Positions 38,348 to 47,643 of a stretch of 64,000 nt of DNA are shown one piece after another (position 1 is the first letter of the stretch; each line of letters begins with the position of its first letter). This stretch comes from Pseudomonas fluorescens. Lineage in GTDB: Bacteria > Pseudomonadota > Gammaproteobacteria > Pseudomonadales > Pseudomonadaceae. The stretch spans positions 186,001-250,000 of the forward strand of contig NZ_CP015637.1 of assembly GCF_001708445.1 (NCBI RefSeq), written 5' to 3'. A program made the translations under genes and the position numbers. The notes beneath the pieces are model-generated. The model did no database searches, was not told where the DNA came from, and was given only the letters and a program-made list of their open reading frames with translations.

Positions 38348-38414
38348 CATCGGGGGCAAGCCCCCTCCCACATTTGAAATGCATGCCCCTATGGGAGGGG
38401 GCTTGCCCCCGATG
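38348..38414. repeat. REP doublet (GGGGGCTTGCCCCC class), tail-to-tail
   Basis: CATCGGGGGCAAGCCCCCTC and its complement, ending GCCCCCGATG, lie between the convergent methyltransferase and glycosidase-like genes. The arrangement is as at 6112-6178. Confidence 0.85.
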
Positions 38415-38432
38415 ACGGACTGATGGACGCCA

Positions 38433-40607
38433 CTACTGCACCTGATACACCACCGATTTCTCATCCACCACCGCTGTCACGCTCCTTGCCGCAAACCCCT
38501 CTCTCGACGCCGTGGAAAAATTCGCCACCAACCGCGTGCCATCGGCAAACGTGGTTTCCTGCACCTGTCGATCCGCCGTCAGCCAGCGAAACCCGGTCAT
38601 CGCCTGGGTGGTCAGGCGCTCATGCAACGGTCGAAAAAATCGGTCCTGGCGCTGGATCAGCGGCAGCCGCGCCTTGAGCGTCGCGGCACTCAGGTGATAC
38701 AGCGGCGGCACGTTGTAGAGCAGTTGGGCCAGCTCGTTCTCGGCGCGCACATTGCTCAGTTTGAGGCTGTCGAACAGCCAGTGATGGGTGGTGATCACCG
38801 AGCCGTGGAACACCGCCTGATACAGCGGCAGGCGCAGCGTCGGGTCGAAGTAGAGCGTACGAAACGGCTCGTTCAGCGGCACCGACTTGAAGAACACCGC
38901 CGGTTGCTCCGGCGGGTACCAGTTACCCACGTAGTAGGGCGACTGCTTGTCCTGGGTCATGTCGCGATCACCCCAGCCCAGCACCGGGGTTTGCATGCCA
39001 TGGGCGAACAGAATGCCCTGGGCGGTGATGGCGTTGCCGTCTTCGGAACCTGTCGGCATTTGCAGCGTGGTATTCAGCCAACGGGACGCATCGATATTGC
39101 CTTCGGCGTTCTGCGCCTGGGTCATCGGAGCGCTGTCGCGGTAACTGTCGAGCACCATGCTGGTGGCATACGCATCGAGAAACCAGGCATTGAAGCCGGC
39201 CCTGGCCTGCACGGCTTTCACCCGCGCTTCCAGCAGAGGCCGCACACAGCGCGGGTCAGTGTAGTGGCCGGACTGCTGGAAGCCGGTCTTGAGTTTGCCG
39301 TCCTTCAACACGATGGCGCAGTCGCGGTAGGCCCGGTTGCCCAGGTGGGCGGTGGTCCAGTCGGGGTTTTCGGTGGCGGACAACGCGGTTTGATAGGAAT
39401 CGTAGGGCGCCATCAGGTAGCCGGCGTCGACACCGGCGCGGATGGTTTCGGGGTGCCAAAGGCCGCCTTCCCAGCCTTCGCCCAGGGTCAGCATCAAGCG
39501 TGGCAAGCCGGCGTCGCGCAGGGTTTGTACCGCCTGGCTGCCCCAGGTGTCGGGACTGTCGCCGAGGGCACCGGCAAAGTCCACGGCCAGTTCGCGACGC
39601 AATTCACCGTAGCGGGCGGCAAGACGGCTCATATCGGGCTCGTCCACCTGCCAACTCTGCCGGGCCTTCCTGTTGATAGCGGCGTTGAGGCCGCGCAACA
39701 GCACGCTTTGTTCGTAGCGATTCAACCCGCCGGGCTGCGCCAGGATCTTGGCGGAGTCCTTGTCCAACAGGCCTTTGAGCTCATGAGCGCGCAAGCGCTT
39801 GAGCAACAGCGGCCAATCACGCACATCCTCCGGCGCCAGCAGGTCATTGCCCCACAGGTAAACATGGCTGGCGCCCAGCAGCTTTTCAGCCCCAGGGGTT
39901 TGTCGCAGCTTGTCTGCCAGGGGTTCATAGCGGCCCTGCTCAACCAGCCATTGGCGATAGCGCCTGGCGCCGGCCAGCGGATCGCTTTCGCCCAGGTGCA
40001 ACAACAGGGTCATGGGGGCGGCAGGTGCGAGCGAGGTGAACTCATGGGTCAACGACAACGCCTGGCCCCGCCAGCGCAGGCGGTTGTTATAGGGATTGGT
40101 CAGCAACCAGTTCAGGGTGAAGGCGCCGTGATCGACACCCCACAACGGCAGGCTGAGGTCCTGGGTGGTTTTGATGTCGCCCTGGGCCACCAGGAAAGTG
40201 TTCCACGTGGTATTGCCGACCGGCACGTAATGCCCTTCGGCCAGCGGCCACATCAACCCTCGGCCCATGGCGCTCGCCGGCTGCAAAAGTATCGGCAGCT
40301 CACCGGCTTCCCGCGCCGTGATCGACAGCACCAGGTCGCGCTGCTCCAGGCTGGCAGTTACCCGATAGGCACCGTCATCCCATTGCCAACTGGCCTGTTG
40401 ATCGTGTTGTGCAAGTTGACTGACGGCACGGGCCGCTACGCCGTTGGAGGCCTGGACCTCTGGCTGGCCGCTGGGTGTCACGCGGATGGCGAGGGTGGCC
40501 GGGTCGAGTTCGACTCGCCACAACGGGTTTTCCAATACAGTGCTGGCAAAGGCCACGGGCGACAGCAAGCAGCAACACATCAGCAAGGTATGACGCATAC
40601 GGTTCAT
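38433..40607 (-). CDS. Secreted glycoside-hydrolase-like protein (GH101/DUF5696-like, tentative)
   Basis: A 724-residue protein with a signal peptide (MNRMRHTLLMCCCLLSPVAFA-STVLE), a beta-sandwich N-terminal region (about 25-250), and a central barrel-like region. Possible catalytic acids lie in GYLMAPYDSYQTAL and FNAWFLDAYATSMVLDSY, a pattern reminiscent of family 101-type glycosidases. A C-terminal beta domain follows. Substrate and exact family are uncertain. It could be periplasmic or secreted. No polysaccharide locus surrounds it and no operon partner is visible. Confidence 0.6.
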   Translation of the reverse strand: MNRMRHTLLMCCCLLSPVAFASTVLENPLWRVELDPATLAIRVTPSGQPEVQASNGVAARAVSQLAQHDQQASWQWDDGAYRVTASLEQRDLVLSITAREAGELPILLQPASAMGRGLMWPLAEGHYVPVGNTTWNTFLVAQGDIKTTQDLSLPLWGVDHGAFTLNWLLTNPYNNRLRWRGQALSLTHEFTSLAPAAPMTLLLHLGESDPLAGARRYRQWLVEQGRYEPLADKLRQTPGAEKLLGASHVYLWGNDLLAPEDVRDWPLLLKRLRAHELKGLLDKDSAKILAQPGGLNRYEQSVLLRGLNAAINRKARQSWQVDEPDMSRLAARYGELRRELAVDFAGALGDSPDTWGSQAVQTLRDAGLPRLMLTLGEGWEGGLWHPETIRAGVDAGYLMAPYDSYQTALSATENPDWTTAHLGNRAYRDCAIVLKDGKLKTGFQQSGHYTDPRCVRPLLEARVKAVQARAGFNAWFLDAYATSMVLDSYRDSAPMTQAQNAEGNIDASRWLNTTLQMPTGSEDGNAITAQGILFAHGMQTPVLGWGDRDMTQDKQSPYYVGNWYPPEQPAVFFKSVPLNEPFRTLYFDPTLRLPLYQAVFHGSVITTHHWLFDSLKLSNVRAENELAQLLYNVPPLYHLSAATLKARLPLIQRQDRFFRPLHERLTTQAMTGFRWLTADRQVQETTFADGTRLVANFSTASREGFAARSVTAVVDEKSVVYQVQ

Positions 40608-40721
40608 GGCAGGCGACCGTTGAGAGGTGGAGGCCGGAGGTTAAATCACTCAACGGTCGGCCAGGGTAACAAGCGTCACTTCCAGAAATTTCCCACGGCT
40701 CAAATGCCCAGCCGAGAACAC

Positions 40722-40962
40722 ATTGTGGGAGGGGGCAAGCCCTGATGCCAGTCAGTTAAGGAGCAACACTGTAACTGTGGCGAGCGGGCTTGTTGTGGCG
40801 AGCGGGCTTGCCCTAATGCCGTTCAGTTAAGGCTTTTTTGTAGGAGCGAGCTAATGAACGCGGCGCCTGTGAGTTTTTCGCGAGCAAGCTCGCTCCTACA
40901 AAAAAGCCTTAACTGAACGGCATTAGGGCTTGCCCCGCGTCGGGCTGCGCAGCAGCCCCAGC
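40722..40962. repeat. REP mosaic, nested composite element
   Basis: In the 357-base gap 40608-40964: a GTGGGAGGGGGC remnant, two GTGGCGAGCGGGCTTG units, GCCCTAATGCCGTTCAGTTAAG, a REPIN that has lost most of its left arm (TGTAGGAGCGAGCTAATGAACG), the right arm GCTCGCTCCTACA, then the mirrored CTTAACTGAACGGCATTAG and a GGGCTGCGCAGCAGCCC hairpin. No gene is seen. Confidence 0.82.
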
Positions 40963-40964
40963 TT

Positions 40965-41609
40965 TCAGCGCTTATTCAGCCCCCGCGCCAACCGATCGCC
41001 ACCCAACTGGATCACCGCCACCAGGATCACCAGCAGCACAATCACCGTGAGCATGATCTGCGTATCGAAACGCTGGTAGCCGTAGCGGTAGGCAATGTCG
41101 CCCAAGCCACCGGCGCCGATTGCCCCGGCCATGGCCGACGAGTTGATCATGGTCACCAGGGTGATGGTGAACCCGCCGACAATCCCCGGCAGGGCTTCGG
41201 GCAACAGCACGTGCCAGATGATGTGCCAGCGCCGGCAGCCCATGGCCTGTGCGGCTTCGATCAGGCCGTGGTCGACCTCGCGCAGACTCACTTCGGCGAT
41301 CCGCGCAAAGAACGGTGTAGCGGCGATAGTCAGCGGTACCACCGCCGCCCATACGCCATAGGTGGTGCCGACGATCAACCGCGTGAACGGGATCAGCGCC
41401 ACCATCAGGATCAGGAACGGAATGGAGCGGAACAGGTTGACGAACGCCCCCAGCACGCGGTTCAACGCAGGCGCCTGGTAGATGCCGCCCTTGTCGCTGG
41501 TGACCAGGAACACCGCCAGCGGAATGCCCACCAGCAACGCGATCAGCGATGACACGCCGACCATCAACAAGGTGTCGAGGGCACCCTGTACTAAACGATC
41601 AAACCACAT
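40965..41609 (-). CDS. metI: Methionine ABC permease MetI
   Basis: A 214-residue inner-membrane permease with five or six helices. It has the family-typical [23 protein letters not shown] and coupling motif [25 protein letters not shown] (about 138-162), ending [26 protein letters not shown]. It imports methionine or derivatives with MetN and MetQ. It overlaps metN by 11 bases and is the distal gene of metQ-metN-metI. Confidence 0.92.
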   Translation of the reverse strand: MWFDRLVQGALDTLLMVGVSSLIALLVGIPLAVFLVTSDKGGIYQAPALNRVLGAFVNLFRSIPFLILMVALIPFTRLIVGTTYGVWAAVVPLTIAATPFFARIAEVSLREVDHGLIEAAQAMGCRRWHIIWHVLLPEALPGIVGGFTITLVTMINSSAMAGAIGAGGLGDIAYRYGYQRFDTQIMLTVIVLLVILVAVIQLGGDRLARGLNKR

Positions 41610-42714
41610 AGCCCACCACCTCCACCTGTTGTGCCCAACGCCCGGCGCGATTGCGCAGTGCTTCGGCGTTATGGGGCGAGCTGTTCACTGCCAGCAGCAG
41701 TTGCCCCAGGGCATGCCCCTGGATGCGTTCCACGCCGCCCTGCAGCAAGCGCACGCGCCCGCCAAGTGCGCCGAACAGCGCGGCCAGGTCCGGTTCATCG
41801 GTAGCGCTGCCGGTGAACTGCAAGCGCAGCACCACGGCCGCGTCTGACGACGCGGGCGTGGCCTGCAAACGGCTTTGTAGTTCGTCCGGCAGCCCGTGTT
41901 GCAACGGTGCCAGCAGGGTCTTGCTGACCTCATGTTGCGGGTTGCCGAACACTTTCCACACCGGGCCTTGCTCGACGATGCGCCCGTGTTCCAGCACGAC
42001 CACGCGGTCGCAGATTTCGCGGATCACCGCCATCTCGTGGGTGATCAACACGATGGTCAAACCCAGGCGCCGGTTGATCTCGCGCAACAGGCCGAGGATC
42101 GATTGGGTGGTCTCCGGGTCGAGGGCCGAGGTGGCCTCGTCGCATAACAGGATTTGTGGGTCGTGCACCAGCGAGCGGGCAATGCCCACACGCTGTTTCT
42201 GCCCGCCTGAGAGCTGCGACGGGTAGGCCTTGTGCTTGTCCTGCAAACCCACCAGTTCCAGCAGCTCACGGACCTTTTGCTCGCGTTGCGGCTTGGGCAC
42301 GCCGGCGACTTTGAGCGGCAATTCGACGTTCTGCCACACGGTCTTGGCCGACATCAGGTTGAAGTGCTGGAAGATCATGCCGATACGCCGACGCAGCGCC
42401 ACCAGGCGGTCTTCGTCGTAGTCGCCGATGTCCACCTGATCGATCAGCACGCGCCCGCTGCTGGGTTGCTCCAGGCGGTTGATGGTGCGGATCAGCGATG
42501 ACTTGCCGGCGCCGCTGCGGCCGATAATGCCGAACACTTCACCACGCTGGATCGCCAGGTCGATGCCTTGCAAGGCATGCACGCTGCCGTCGTAGGTCTT
42601 GCCCAGGTTGATAAAGCGCACGTGCGCGCGGTTCAGGTCCGGGTGCAGTTCGGTCTGCTCGGCGTCCCTGGGCGGTAAACCCAGGTCGCGCAGTTGAGAG
42701 TGGGCGGCGGTCAT
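41599..42714 (-). CDS. metN: Methionine ABC ATPase MetN
   Basis: A 371-residue ABC ATPase: Walker [11 protein letters not shown]-loop [17 protein letters not shown], signature [15 protein letters not shown], Walker [13 protein letters not shown], switch [21 protein letters not shown]-terminal NIL-type regulatory domain (about 285-350, [38 protein letters not shown]) binds methionine in the family. About 30 extra N-terminal residues precede the core compared with E. coli MetN. The start at 42714 overlaps the metQ stop by four bases. Confidence 0.92.
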   Translation of the reverse strand: MTAAHSQLRDLGLPPRDAEQTELHPDLNRAHVRFINLGKTYDGSVHALQGIDLAIQRGEVFGIIGRSGAGKSSLIRTINRLEQPSSGRVLIDQVDIGDYDEDRLVALRRRIGMIFQHFNLMSAKTVWQNVELPLKVAGVPKPQREQKVRELLELVGLQDKHKAYPSQLSGGQKQRVGIARSLVHDPQILLCDEATSALDPETTQSILGLLREINRRLGLTIVLITHEMAVIREICDRVVVLEHGRIVEQGPVWKVFGNPQHEVSKTLLAPLQHGLPDELQSRLQATPASSDAAVVLRLQFTGSATDEPDLAALFGALGGRVRLLQGGVERIQGHALGQLLLAVNSSPHNAEALRNRAGRWAQQVEVVGYVV

Positions 42715-43526
42715 TTTTTGTCTTCCCAACCGACTTGGTACAACTTGCCAAGGGATTTATCCAACGCCGCGCGCACCACTGGCGAGTGCTGGTAGATGTC
42801 GACGAACTTGATCACGCGTGGGTCGGTTTTGCTTTTGGGCTGGATCACGAACTGGATCACGTATTCCGGGTGGTCGAGACCGTCGAACAGCAGCGCCGAC
42901 TCGGCATCGAAGGTCTTCGACAGGCGGATATACGCCGGGTAGCCCTGCACCAGGTCCGCATCGTCATACGCGCGCACCAGTTGCACGGCTTCGACTTGCA
43001 GGATCTTGATCTTCTTCGGGTTGGTCACGATGTCTTCTTCGGTCGCCTTGTAGCCCACGCCCGGCTTGAGAGTGATCAAACCGGCCTTGGCCAGCAGTTG
43101 CAGGCCGCGACCGCTGTTGATCGGGTCGTTGGCAATCGCCACGCTGGCGCCTTGGGGCAGGTCGTTGATGCTTTTGTATTTTTTCGAATACAGCCCGACG
43201 TTGTTGATGATGCCCGGCGCGTACGGCACCAGGTCAAAACCAGCGGCGGCCTTGGCGTTTTCCAGGAACGGGATGTGCTGGAAGTAGTTCACGTCGATGT
43301 CACCGGCGGCCAGGCTGACGTTGGGCGCGATCCAGTCGGTGAATTCCACCAGCTCGACTTTCAAGCCTTGCTTGCCGGCTTCGGCGACGGCGGCTTCCAG
43401 GGGAATGGCGAAGGCGGCGGTGGTGCCGATTTTCAACGGTGCATCGGCGGCGAACACCGCCGCGCTGAACAACCCGAAGGCCAGGGCCAGTGCTTTGACT
43501 GGGTGGGAGAGCAGGATCTTTTTCAT
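42711..43526 (-). CDS. metQ: Methionine-binding protein MetQ (transporter-linked)
   Basis: A 271-residue periplasmic protein of the NlpA/MetQ family: signal peptide ([31 protein letters not shown]), then [46 protein letters not shown] and [19 protein letters not shown]. No lipobox is visible. The start at 43526 is preceded by GGAACTCGATT; the longer frame reads into REP DNA. The mature chain has no Cys or Met. It is first in metQ-metN-metI and separated from the upstream monooxygenase by a REPIN. Confidence 0.9.
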   Translation of the reverse strand: MKKILLSHPVKALALAFGLFSAAVFAADAPLKIGTTAAFAIPLEAAVAEAGKQGLKVELVEFTDWIAPNVSLAAGDIDVNYFQHIPFLENAKAAAGFDLVPYAPGIINNVGLYSKKYKSINDLPQGASVAIANDPINSGRGLQLLAKAGLITLKPGVGYKATEEDIVTNPKKIKILQVEAVQLVRAYDDADLVQGYPAYIRLSKTFDAESALLFDGLDHPEYVIQFVIQPKSKTDPRVIKFVDIYQHSPVVRAALDKSLGKLYQVGWEDKK

Positions 43527-43540
43527 AATCGAGTTCCAGT

Positions 43541-43640
43541 TGTAGGAGCGAGCTTGCTCGCGAAAAATTTGAGGGCGCTGCGGGGTATCAGAGGCCACGC
43601 GTTATCGTTAACTATCTTCGCGAGCAAGCTCGCTCCTACA
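43541..43640. repeat. REPIN-type inverted repeat (TGTAGGAGCGAGC class)
   Basis: An exact 100-base unit beginning TGTAGGAGCGAGC and ending GCTCGCTCCTACA. It lies between the monooxygenase and metQ. Its right end supplies the stop codon of the monooxygenase. Confidence 0.88.
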
Positions 43641-44997
43641 GGGGGCAGTGGCGGTAGGTGGAGCCGGTGTGTTGTTTGGGCAAGCGCGCGCTGCGCTGGA
43701 ATACCTTTTCCCGTAGCGTGCCGTTCTCATACTCGGTCTTGTACGACCCACGCTTCTGCAACTCCGGCACCACCAGGTCGATAAAGTCCACGTAGCTTTC
43801 CGGCGTCACAATGCGCGTGAGGTTGAAGCCATCCAGGCCGGTTTCGCTGATCCAGGATTCCAGCTCGTCAGCGACCTGTTCGGGCGAGCCGACCAGGGTG
43901 ATATAGCGCCCACCGAGGGCGTGCTGCTCGAGCAATTTGCGCCGGGTCCAGTCGTTGTTTTGCAGGTTCTTGGTGGCCGACTGGATCGCGTTGCTCTTCA
44001 CGTACTGGATCGGTTCGTCGATTTCGTATTGGGAAAAATCAATCGCGGTGGACGCCGAGAAATGCGCCACGCCGGCCTCCGCGCTGGCGTAGCTCAAGTA
44101 CTCGGCGTGCTTGGCCCACGCCAGTTCTTCGGTGGCGCCGACGATCACGTTGAGGCCCATGAACACCTTGATGTCGTCCGGGTTGCGCCCGGCCTCGACT
44201 GCGCTGGCGCGCACCTTGTCCACCTGCACCTTGGTAGCGGCCTTGTTTTGCCCGCTGATGAATACGCACTCGGCATGCCGCCCGGCGAACAGCAAGCCAC
44301 GCTCCGAACTGCCGGCCTGGAACAGCACGGGCGTACGCTGCGGCGACGGTTCGCACAGGTGGTAACCCTCCACCTGGTAGAACTCGCCGTGATGCTCGAC
44401 CTTGTGCACCTTGCCCGGCTGCGCATACACCCGCGCTTGCGGATCGTTGAGCACCGCGTCGTCTTCCCAGCTGCCTTCCCAGAGCTTGTAGAGCACCTCC
44501 AGGTATTCATCGGCCTGGTCGTAGCGCCGGTCATGCTCGACCTGTTCGGACAGGCCCATGGCCTTGGCGGCGCTGTCGAGGTAGCCGGTGACGATGTTCC
44601 AGCCGACACGGCCACGGCTCAGGTGATCGAGGGTGGACATGCGCCGGGCGAACAGGTACGGCGGCTCATAAGTGAGGTTGGCGGTGAGGCCGAAGCCGAG
44701 GTTTCTGGTCACGGCGGCCATCGCCGAGACCAGCAGCAACGGGTCATTGACCGGCAGTTGGATCGACTCCTTGAGCGGCACATCAATCGAGCGCTGGTAC
44801 ACGTCGTACACGCCGACGATATCGGCGATGAACAAACCGTCGAACAACCCGCGCTCCAGGGTTTGCGCCAGGTCGGTCCAGTACTCGATGCTCTTATATT
44901 GGGTGGAGGTGTCCCTTGGGTGGGTCCACATACCGTGGTTGATATGCCCGATGCAGTTCATGTTGAAGGCATTGAGCAGGATCTTTTTCTTCGCCAT
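43636..44997 (-). CDS. NtaA/SnaA/DszA-family FMN-dependent monooxygenase
   Basis: A 453-residue luciferase-like (LLM class) flavin enzyme, with MAKKKILLNAFNMNCIGHINHGMWTHP at the N-terminus, LSRGRVGWNIVTGYLDSAAKAMG (about 125-150) and SPQRTPVLFQAGSSERGLLFAGRHAECVFI (about 213-245). Such enzymes use reduced FMN and oxygen to cleave C-S or C-N bonds (sulfones, sulfonates, aminopolycarboxylates). With two SfnB-type genes upstream and metQNI downstream, an organosulfur substrate is likely (inference). It overlaps the preceding sfnB stop by one base. Its TAG stop lies inside the adjoining REPIN. No flavin reductase is adjacent. Confidence 0.87.
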   Translation of the reverse strand: MAKKKILLNAFNMNCIGHINHGMWTHPRDTSTQYKSIEYWTDLAQTLERGLFDGLFIADIVGVYDVYQRSIDVPLKESIQLPVNDPLLLVSAMAAVTRNLGFGLTANLTYEPPYLFARRMSTLDHLSRGRVGWNIVTGYLDSAAKAMGLSEQVEHDRRYDQADEYLEVLYKLWEGSWEDDAVLNDPQARVYAQPGKVHKVEHHGEFYQVEGYHLCEPSPQRTPVLFQAGSSERGLLFAGRHAECVFISGQNKAATKVQVDKVRASAVEAGRNPDDIKVFMGLNVIVGATEELAWAKHAEYLSYASAEAGVAHFSASTAIDFSQYEIDEPIQYVKSNAIQSATKNLQNNDWTRRKLLEQHALGGRYITLVGSPEQVADELESWISETGLDGFNLTRIVTPESYVDFIDLVVPELQKRGSYKTEYENGTLREKVFQRSARLPKQHTGSTYRHCPL

Positions 44998-46190
44998 CAG
45001 ATGGTCCCCCGCAGTGGCGGGTTTTCAGCGTTGAGGTAGTAATTACCTACCGCGTGGTACTTCCAGCGCACCGGGTCGTGCAGGGTGTGCACGCGGGCGT
45101 TGCGCCAGTGGCGGTCGAGGCCGTGCTCGGCCAGGGTGGCCTGGCTGCCGGCCAGTTCGAACAGGGTGCTGCCGGCGGCCAGGGAAATCTCGGTGCTCAA
45201 GGCGCGCACTTCGGCCACGGCAATCGATGCCGCCGCCACGGTGTCGGCATTGCTGTCGGCCTGGGCGCGGTCGAGGTAAACACCGGCACGTTCCAGCAAG
45301 GCTTCGGCAGCGTGCAGGCGGATGCTCAGGTGGCCAAAACTCTTCAGGGTGAGCGGGTCTTCGGTGGCTTTGTCGTTGCCGGAATCGATCCACGGGCGGG
45401 TCTTGGTGCGCACAAAGTGCAGCGCGTCCTCGAAGGCGGCGCGGGCGATGCCGGTGTCGATGGCGGCGTGAAGGATCTGCGCCAACGGGCCTACGGTGGT
45501 GGGGCGCTCGAAGGCGCTCTGGAACGCAATCACGTCGTGCGCGGCGACCCACACATTGTCGAAGACGACGGAGCCGCTGCCGGTGGTGCGCTGGCCGAAG
45601 CCACTCCAGTCGTCGATCACGTTCAGGCCTTCGCTGTCGCGGGGCACGAAGGCCAGTTGCTGGATGCCGTGTTCATCCACCACCGAGGTGGGGATGCGTT
45701 GGGCATAGATCGCGCCGGTGGCGTAGAACTTGCGTCCGCTGATACGAAAGCCATCGCCATCGCGGGTGATGGCGGTCACGCGGTCGTGGGCGGTCTTGGT
45801 GCCCAGTTCCGCCAGGGCGTTGCCGAAGCGTCGGCCGGCGAGCACTTCGGCGTACAGGCGTTGTTGCTGTTCAGGGCTGCCATTCACGCGCAGCACTTCG
45901 AGGGCATAGAAATGGTTTTGCGGAATCTGGCCCAGCGAGGCGTCGGCCTGGGCGATCAGCGCAATGACTTTGGCGAGGGTGACGTTGGATACGCCGGCGC
46001 CGCCGTATGCCTTGGGTACGCTGATACCCCACAGGCCGGAGCGCGAAAACACGTCCAGTTCGGGCAGCGGCAGGCGGCGTTCGCGGTCGCGCTGGGCGCT
46101 GTCGCGGCGCAAGTCTTCGGCCAGGTCGCTGGCGACAATAAGGGCTTGTTCGTCGCTGGTGATAACCGCGACACGGTGAGAAAGGGTCAT
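44997..46190 (-). CDS. sfnB: SfnB-family sulfur-acquisition oxidoreductase (second of two)
   Basis: A 397-residue acyl-CoA-dehydrogenase-fold flavoprotein of the SfnB/DszC group: LDVFSRSGLWGISVPKAYGGAGVSNVTLAKVI, GQIPQNHFYALEVL, FRISGRKFYATGAIYAQRIP and VIDDWSGFGQRTTGSGSVVFDNVWV, ending HRHWRNARVHTLHDPVRWKYHAVGNYYL-like. Members are FMNH2- or FAD-linked oxygenases for sulfone or similar sulfur sources. It lies 24 bases after its paralogue. It contains no Cys and no internal Met. ATG follows TGGAGAAACTC. Confidence 0.88.
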   Translation of the reverse strand: MTLSHRVAVITSDEQALIVASDLAEDLRRDSAQRDRERRLPLPELDVFSRSGLWGISVPKAYGGAGVSNVTLAKVIALIAQADASLGQIPQNHFYALEVLRVNGSPEQQQRLYAEVLAGRRFGNALAELGTKTAHDRVTAITRDGDGFRISGRKFYATGAIYAQRIPTSVVDEHGIQQLAFVPRDSEGLNVIDDWSGFGQRTTGSGSVVFDNVWVAAHDVIAFQSAFERPTTVGPLAQILHAAIDTGIARAAFEDALHFVRTKTRPWIDSGNDKATEDPLTLKSFGHLSIRLHAAEALLERAGVYLDRAQADSNADTVAAASIAVAEVRALSTEISLAAGSTLFELAGSQATLAEHGLDRHWRNARVHTLHDPVRWKYHAVGNYYLNAENPPLRGTI

Positions 46191-46214
46191 GAGTTTCTCC
46201 AGAGGTCTGGTCGG

Positions 46215-47456
46215 TTAAATCCAGGAATGGCGAGCCGGCAATGTGCCGTTCAAGCGATAGGCGCCAACGGCGTGATACTTCCAGCGCACCGGGTCGTGCA
46301 GGGTGTGCACCCGCGCGTTGCGCCAGTGACGGTCGAGGTTGAATTCGGCGAGGGTGGCGCGGCTGCCGGCCAGTTCGAAGAGTTTTTCGCTGACCAGCAA
46401 CGACACTTCAGTGGTGAGCACCTTCGCCTCGGCCACGGCAATCGACGCCCGCGCGGCGGACTGGGCGGTGATCGGCGCGGCGCTGACCTGGTCCAGCACC
46501 TGACCGGCCTTGCGCAGCAGCGCCTCGGCGGCGTGCAGTTCGATTTTCAGCTTGCCGATATCGGCGATCACATACAGGTCATCGCTGGCGCGTTCGACCT
46601 TGGCGTCGATCCACGGGCGCGAACGCTCGCGCACAAAGGCGATGGTGTCATCCAGCGCGCCACGGGCAATGCCGGCGTCGATGGCGGCCTGGATCAATTG
46701 CGAGACGGCGCCCTGGATATTCGGGCTTTCGCCGATGCGCCAGTTCTCGACCACCAGCTCTGCGTCGACCGGCACCTGGTCCAGCAGCACGGTGCCGCTG
46801 GCGGTGGTGCGTTGGCCAAAGCCGGACCAATCGTCGACGATGCGCAGCCCTTCGGTGCCACGGCGCACAAATGCCATGACCTGCTTGCCGTCATCGTTCA
46901 ACGCTTTGACCGCCACCCAATGGGCAAACAGCGCACCGGTGGAATAAAACTTCTGGCCGCTGATCACATAACCATCGCCCTTGGCAGTGATGCGCGCCTT
47001 GAGTTCCAGGGTGTTCCTGGTGCCACGCTCCGGGCCGCCGTTACCAATGCGCCAGCCGTCGAGCACGCTTTGGAACAGCTGCTTTTTCTGGCGCTCGGTG
47101 GCGGCACCCTGCAACAGGTGCAGGATGCCGAAATGGTTCTGCGGGATCTGCCCGAGGGCCGGGTCTGCCGCGCTGATGATCGCGAACACATCGGCCAGGG
47201 TCACGAACGACACTTGTGGGCCGCCGTACTCACGGGGAATGGAAATACTGCCCAGCCCGCTGCGGGTGAATTGCTCGATCTGTGCCCACGGCAACTTGCG
47301 CTGCTGGTCGCGCTTGGCGGCTTGCAGGCGCGCAGCCTGGGCCAGCTCATGGGCCGCGCTCAACGCTTGGGCGTCGTTGCGCAGCACAGTGGCTGGCAAC
47401 AGCAGGGGGGCTACGTCCAGATCACTCTGGGGGGGTGTTAGAGCCAAGTTAGACAT
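46215..47456 (-). CDS. sfnB: SfnB-family sulfur-acquisition oxidoreductase (first of two)
   Basis: A 413-residue paralogue of the downstream gene with the same blocks (FTRSGLGSISIPREYGGPQVSFVTLADVF, GQIPQNHFGILHLL, YVISGQKFYSTGALFAHWV, IVDDWSGFGQRTTASGTVLLDQV, RHWRNARVHTLHDPVRWKYHAVGAY). The start at 47456 (MSNLALTPPQ) is preceded by AAGGAG; the longer frame adds a Cys-containing 25-residue stretch without support. It has one internal Met and no Cys. It is the promoter-proximal gene of a five- or six-gene sulfur operon. An AT-rich 187-base upstream gap (47457-47643) probably holds the promoter. Confidence 0.88.
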   Translation of the reverse strand: MSNLALTPPQSDLDVAPLLLPATVLRNDAQALSAAHELAQAARLQAAKRDQQRKLPWAQIEQFTRSGLGSISIPREYGGPQVSFVTLADVFAIISAADPALGQIPQNHFGILHLLQGAATERQKKQLFQSVLDGWRIGNGGPERGTRNTLELKARITAKGDGYVISGQKFYSTGALFAHWVAVKALNDDGKQVMAFVRRGTEGLRIVDDWSGFGQRTTASGTVLLDQVPVDAELVVENWRIGESPNIQGAVSQLIQAAIDAGIARGALDDTIAFVRERSRPWIDAKVERASDDLYVIADIGKLKIELHAAEALLRKAGQVLDQVSAAPITAQSAARASIAVAEAKVLTTEVSLLVSEKLFELAGSRATLAEFNLDRHWRNARVHTLHDPVRWKYHAVGAYRLNGTLPARHSWI

Positions 47457-47643
47457 CAGCGCCGCTCCTTGGCTGCACGTAATGCCCTGGCGTTGCGCAC
47501 CGGGGTAATTCTGACCATACCGACCTCGCATTCAATGAAATGAAAACAAAACAATCAGGAATGTCCGGTGGTCCGGTGCATATACCCTAATCGTGTTAAA
47601 TCTTTAAATAAACTAACTTTTAGGAATATGCATAGAAGGTCCG

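Noticed and set aside
45054..47441. A 795-codon open frame on the plus strand running opposite both sfnB genes
   Set aside because: It mirrors two clearly conserved minus-strand genes. The frame stays open because of GC-rich third positions, and the translation shows repeated low-complexity antisense patterns and no protein motif.
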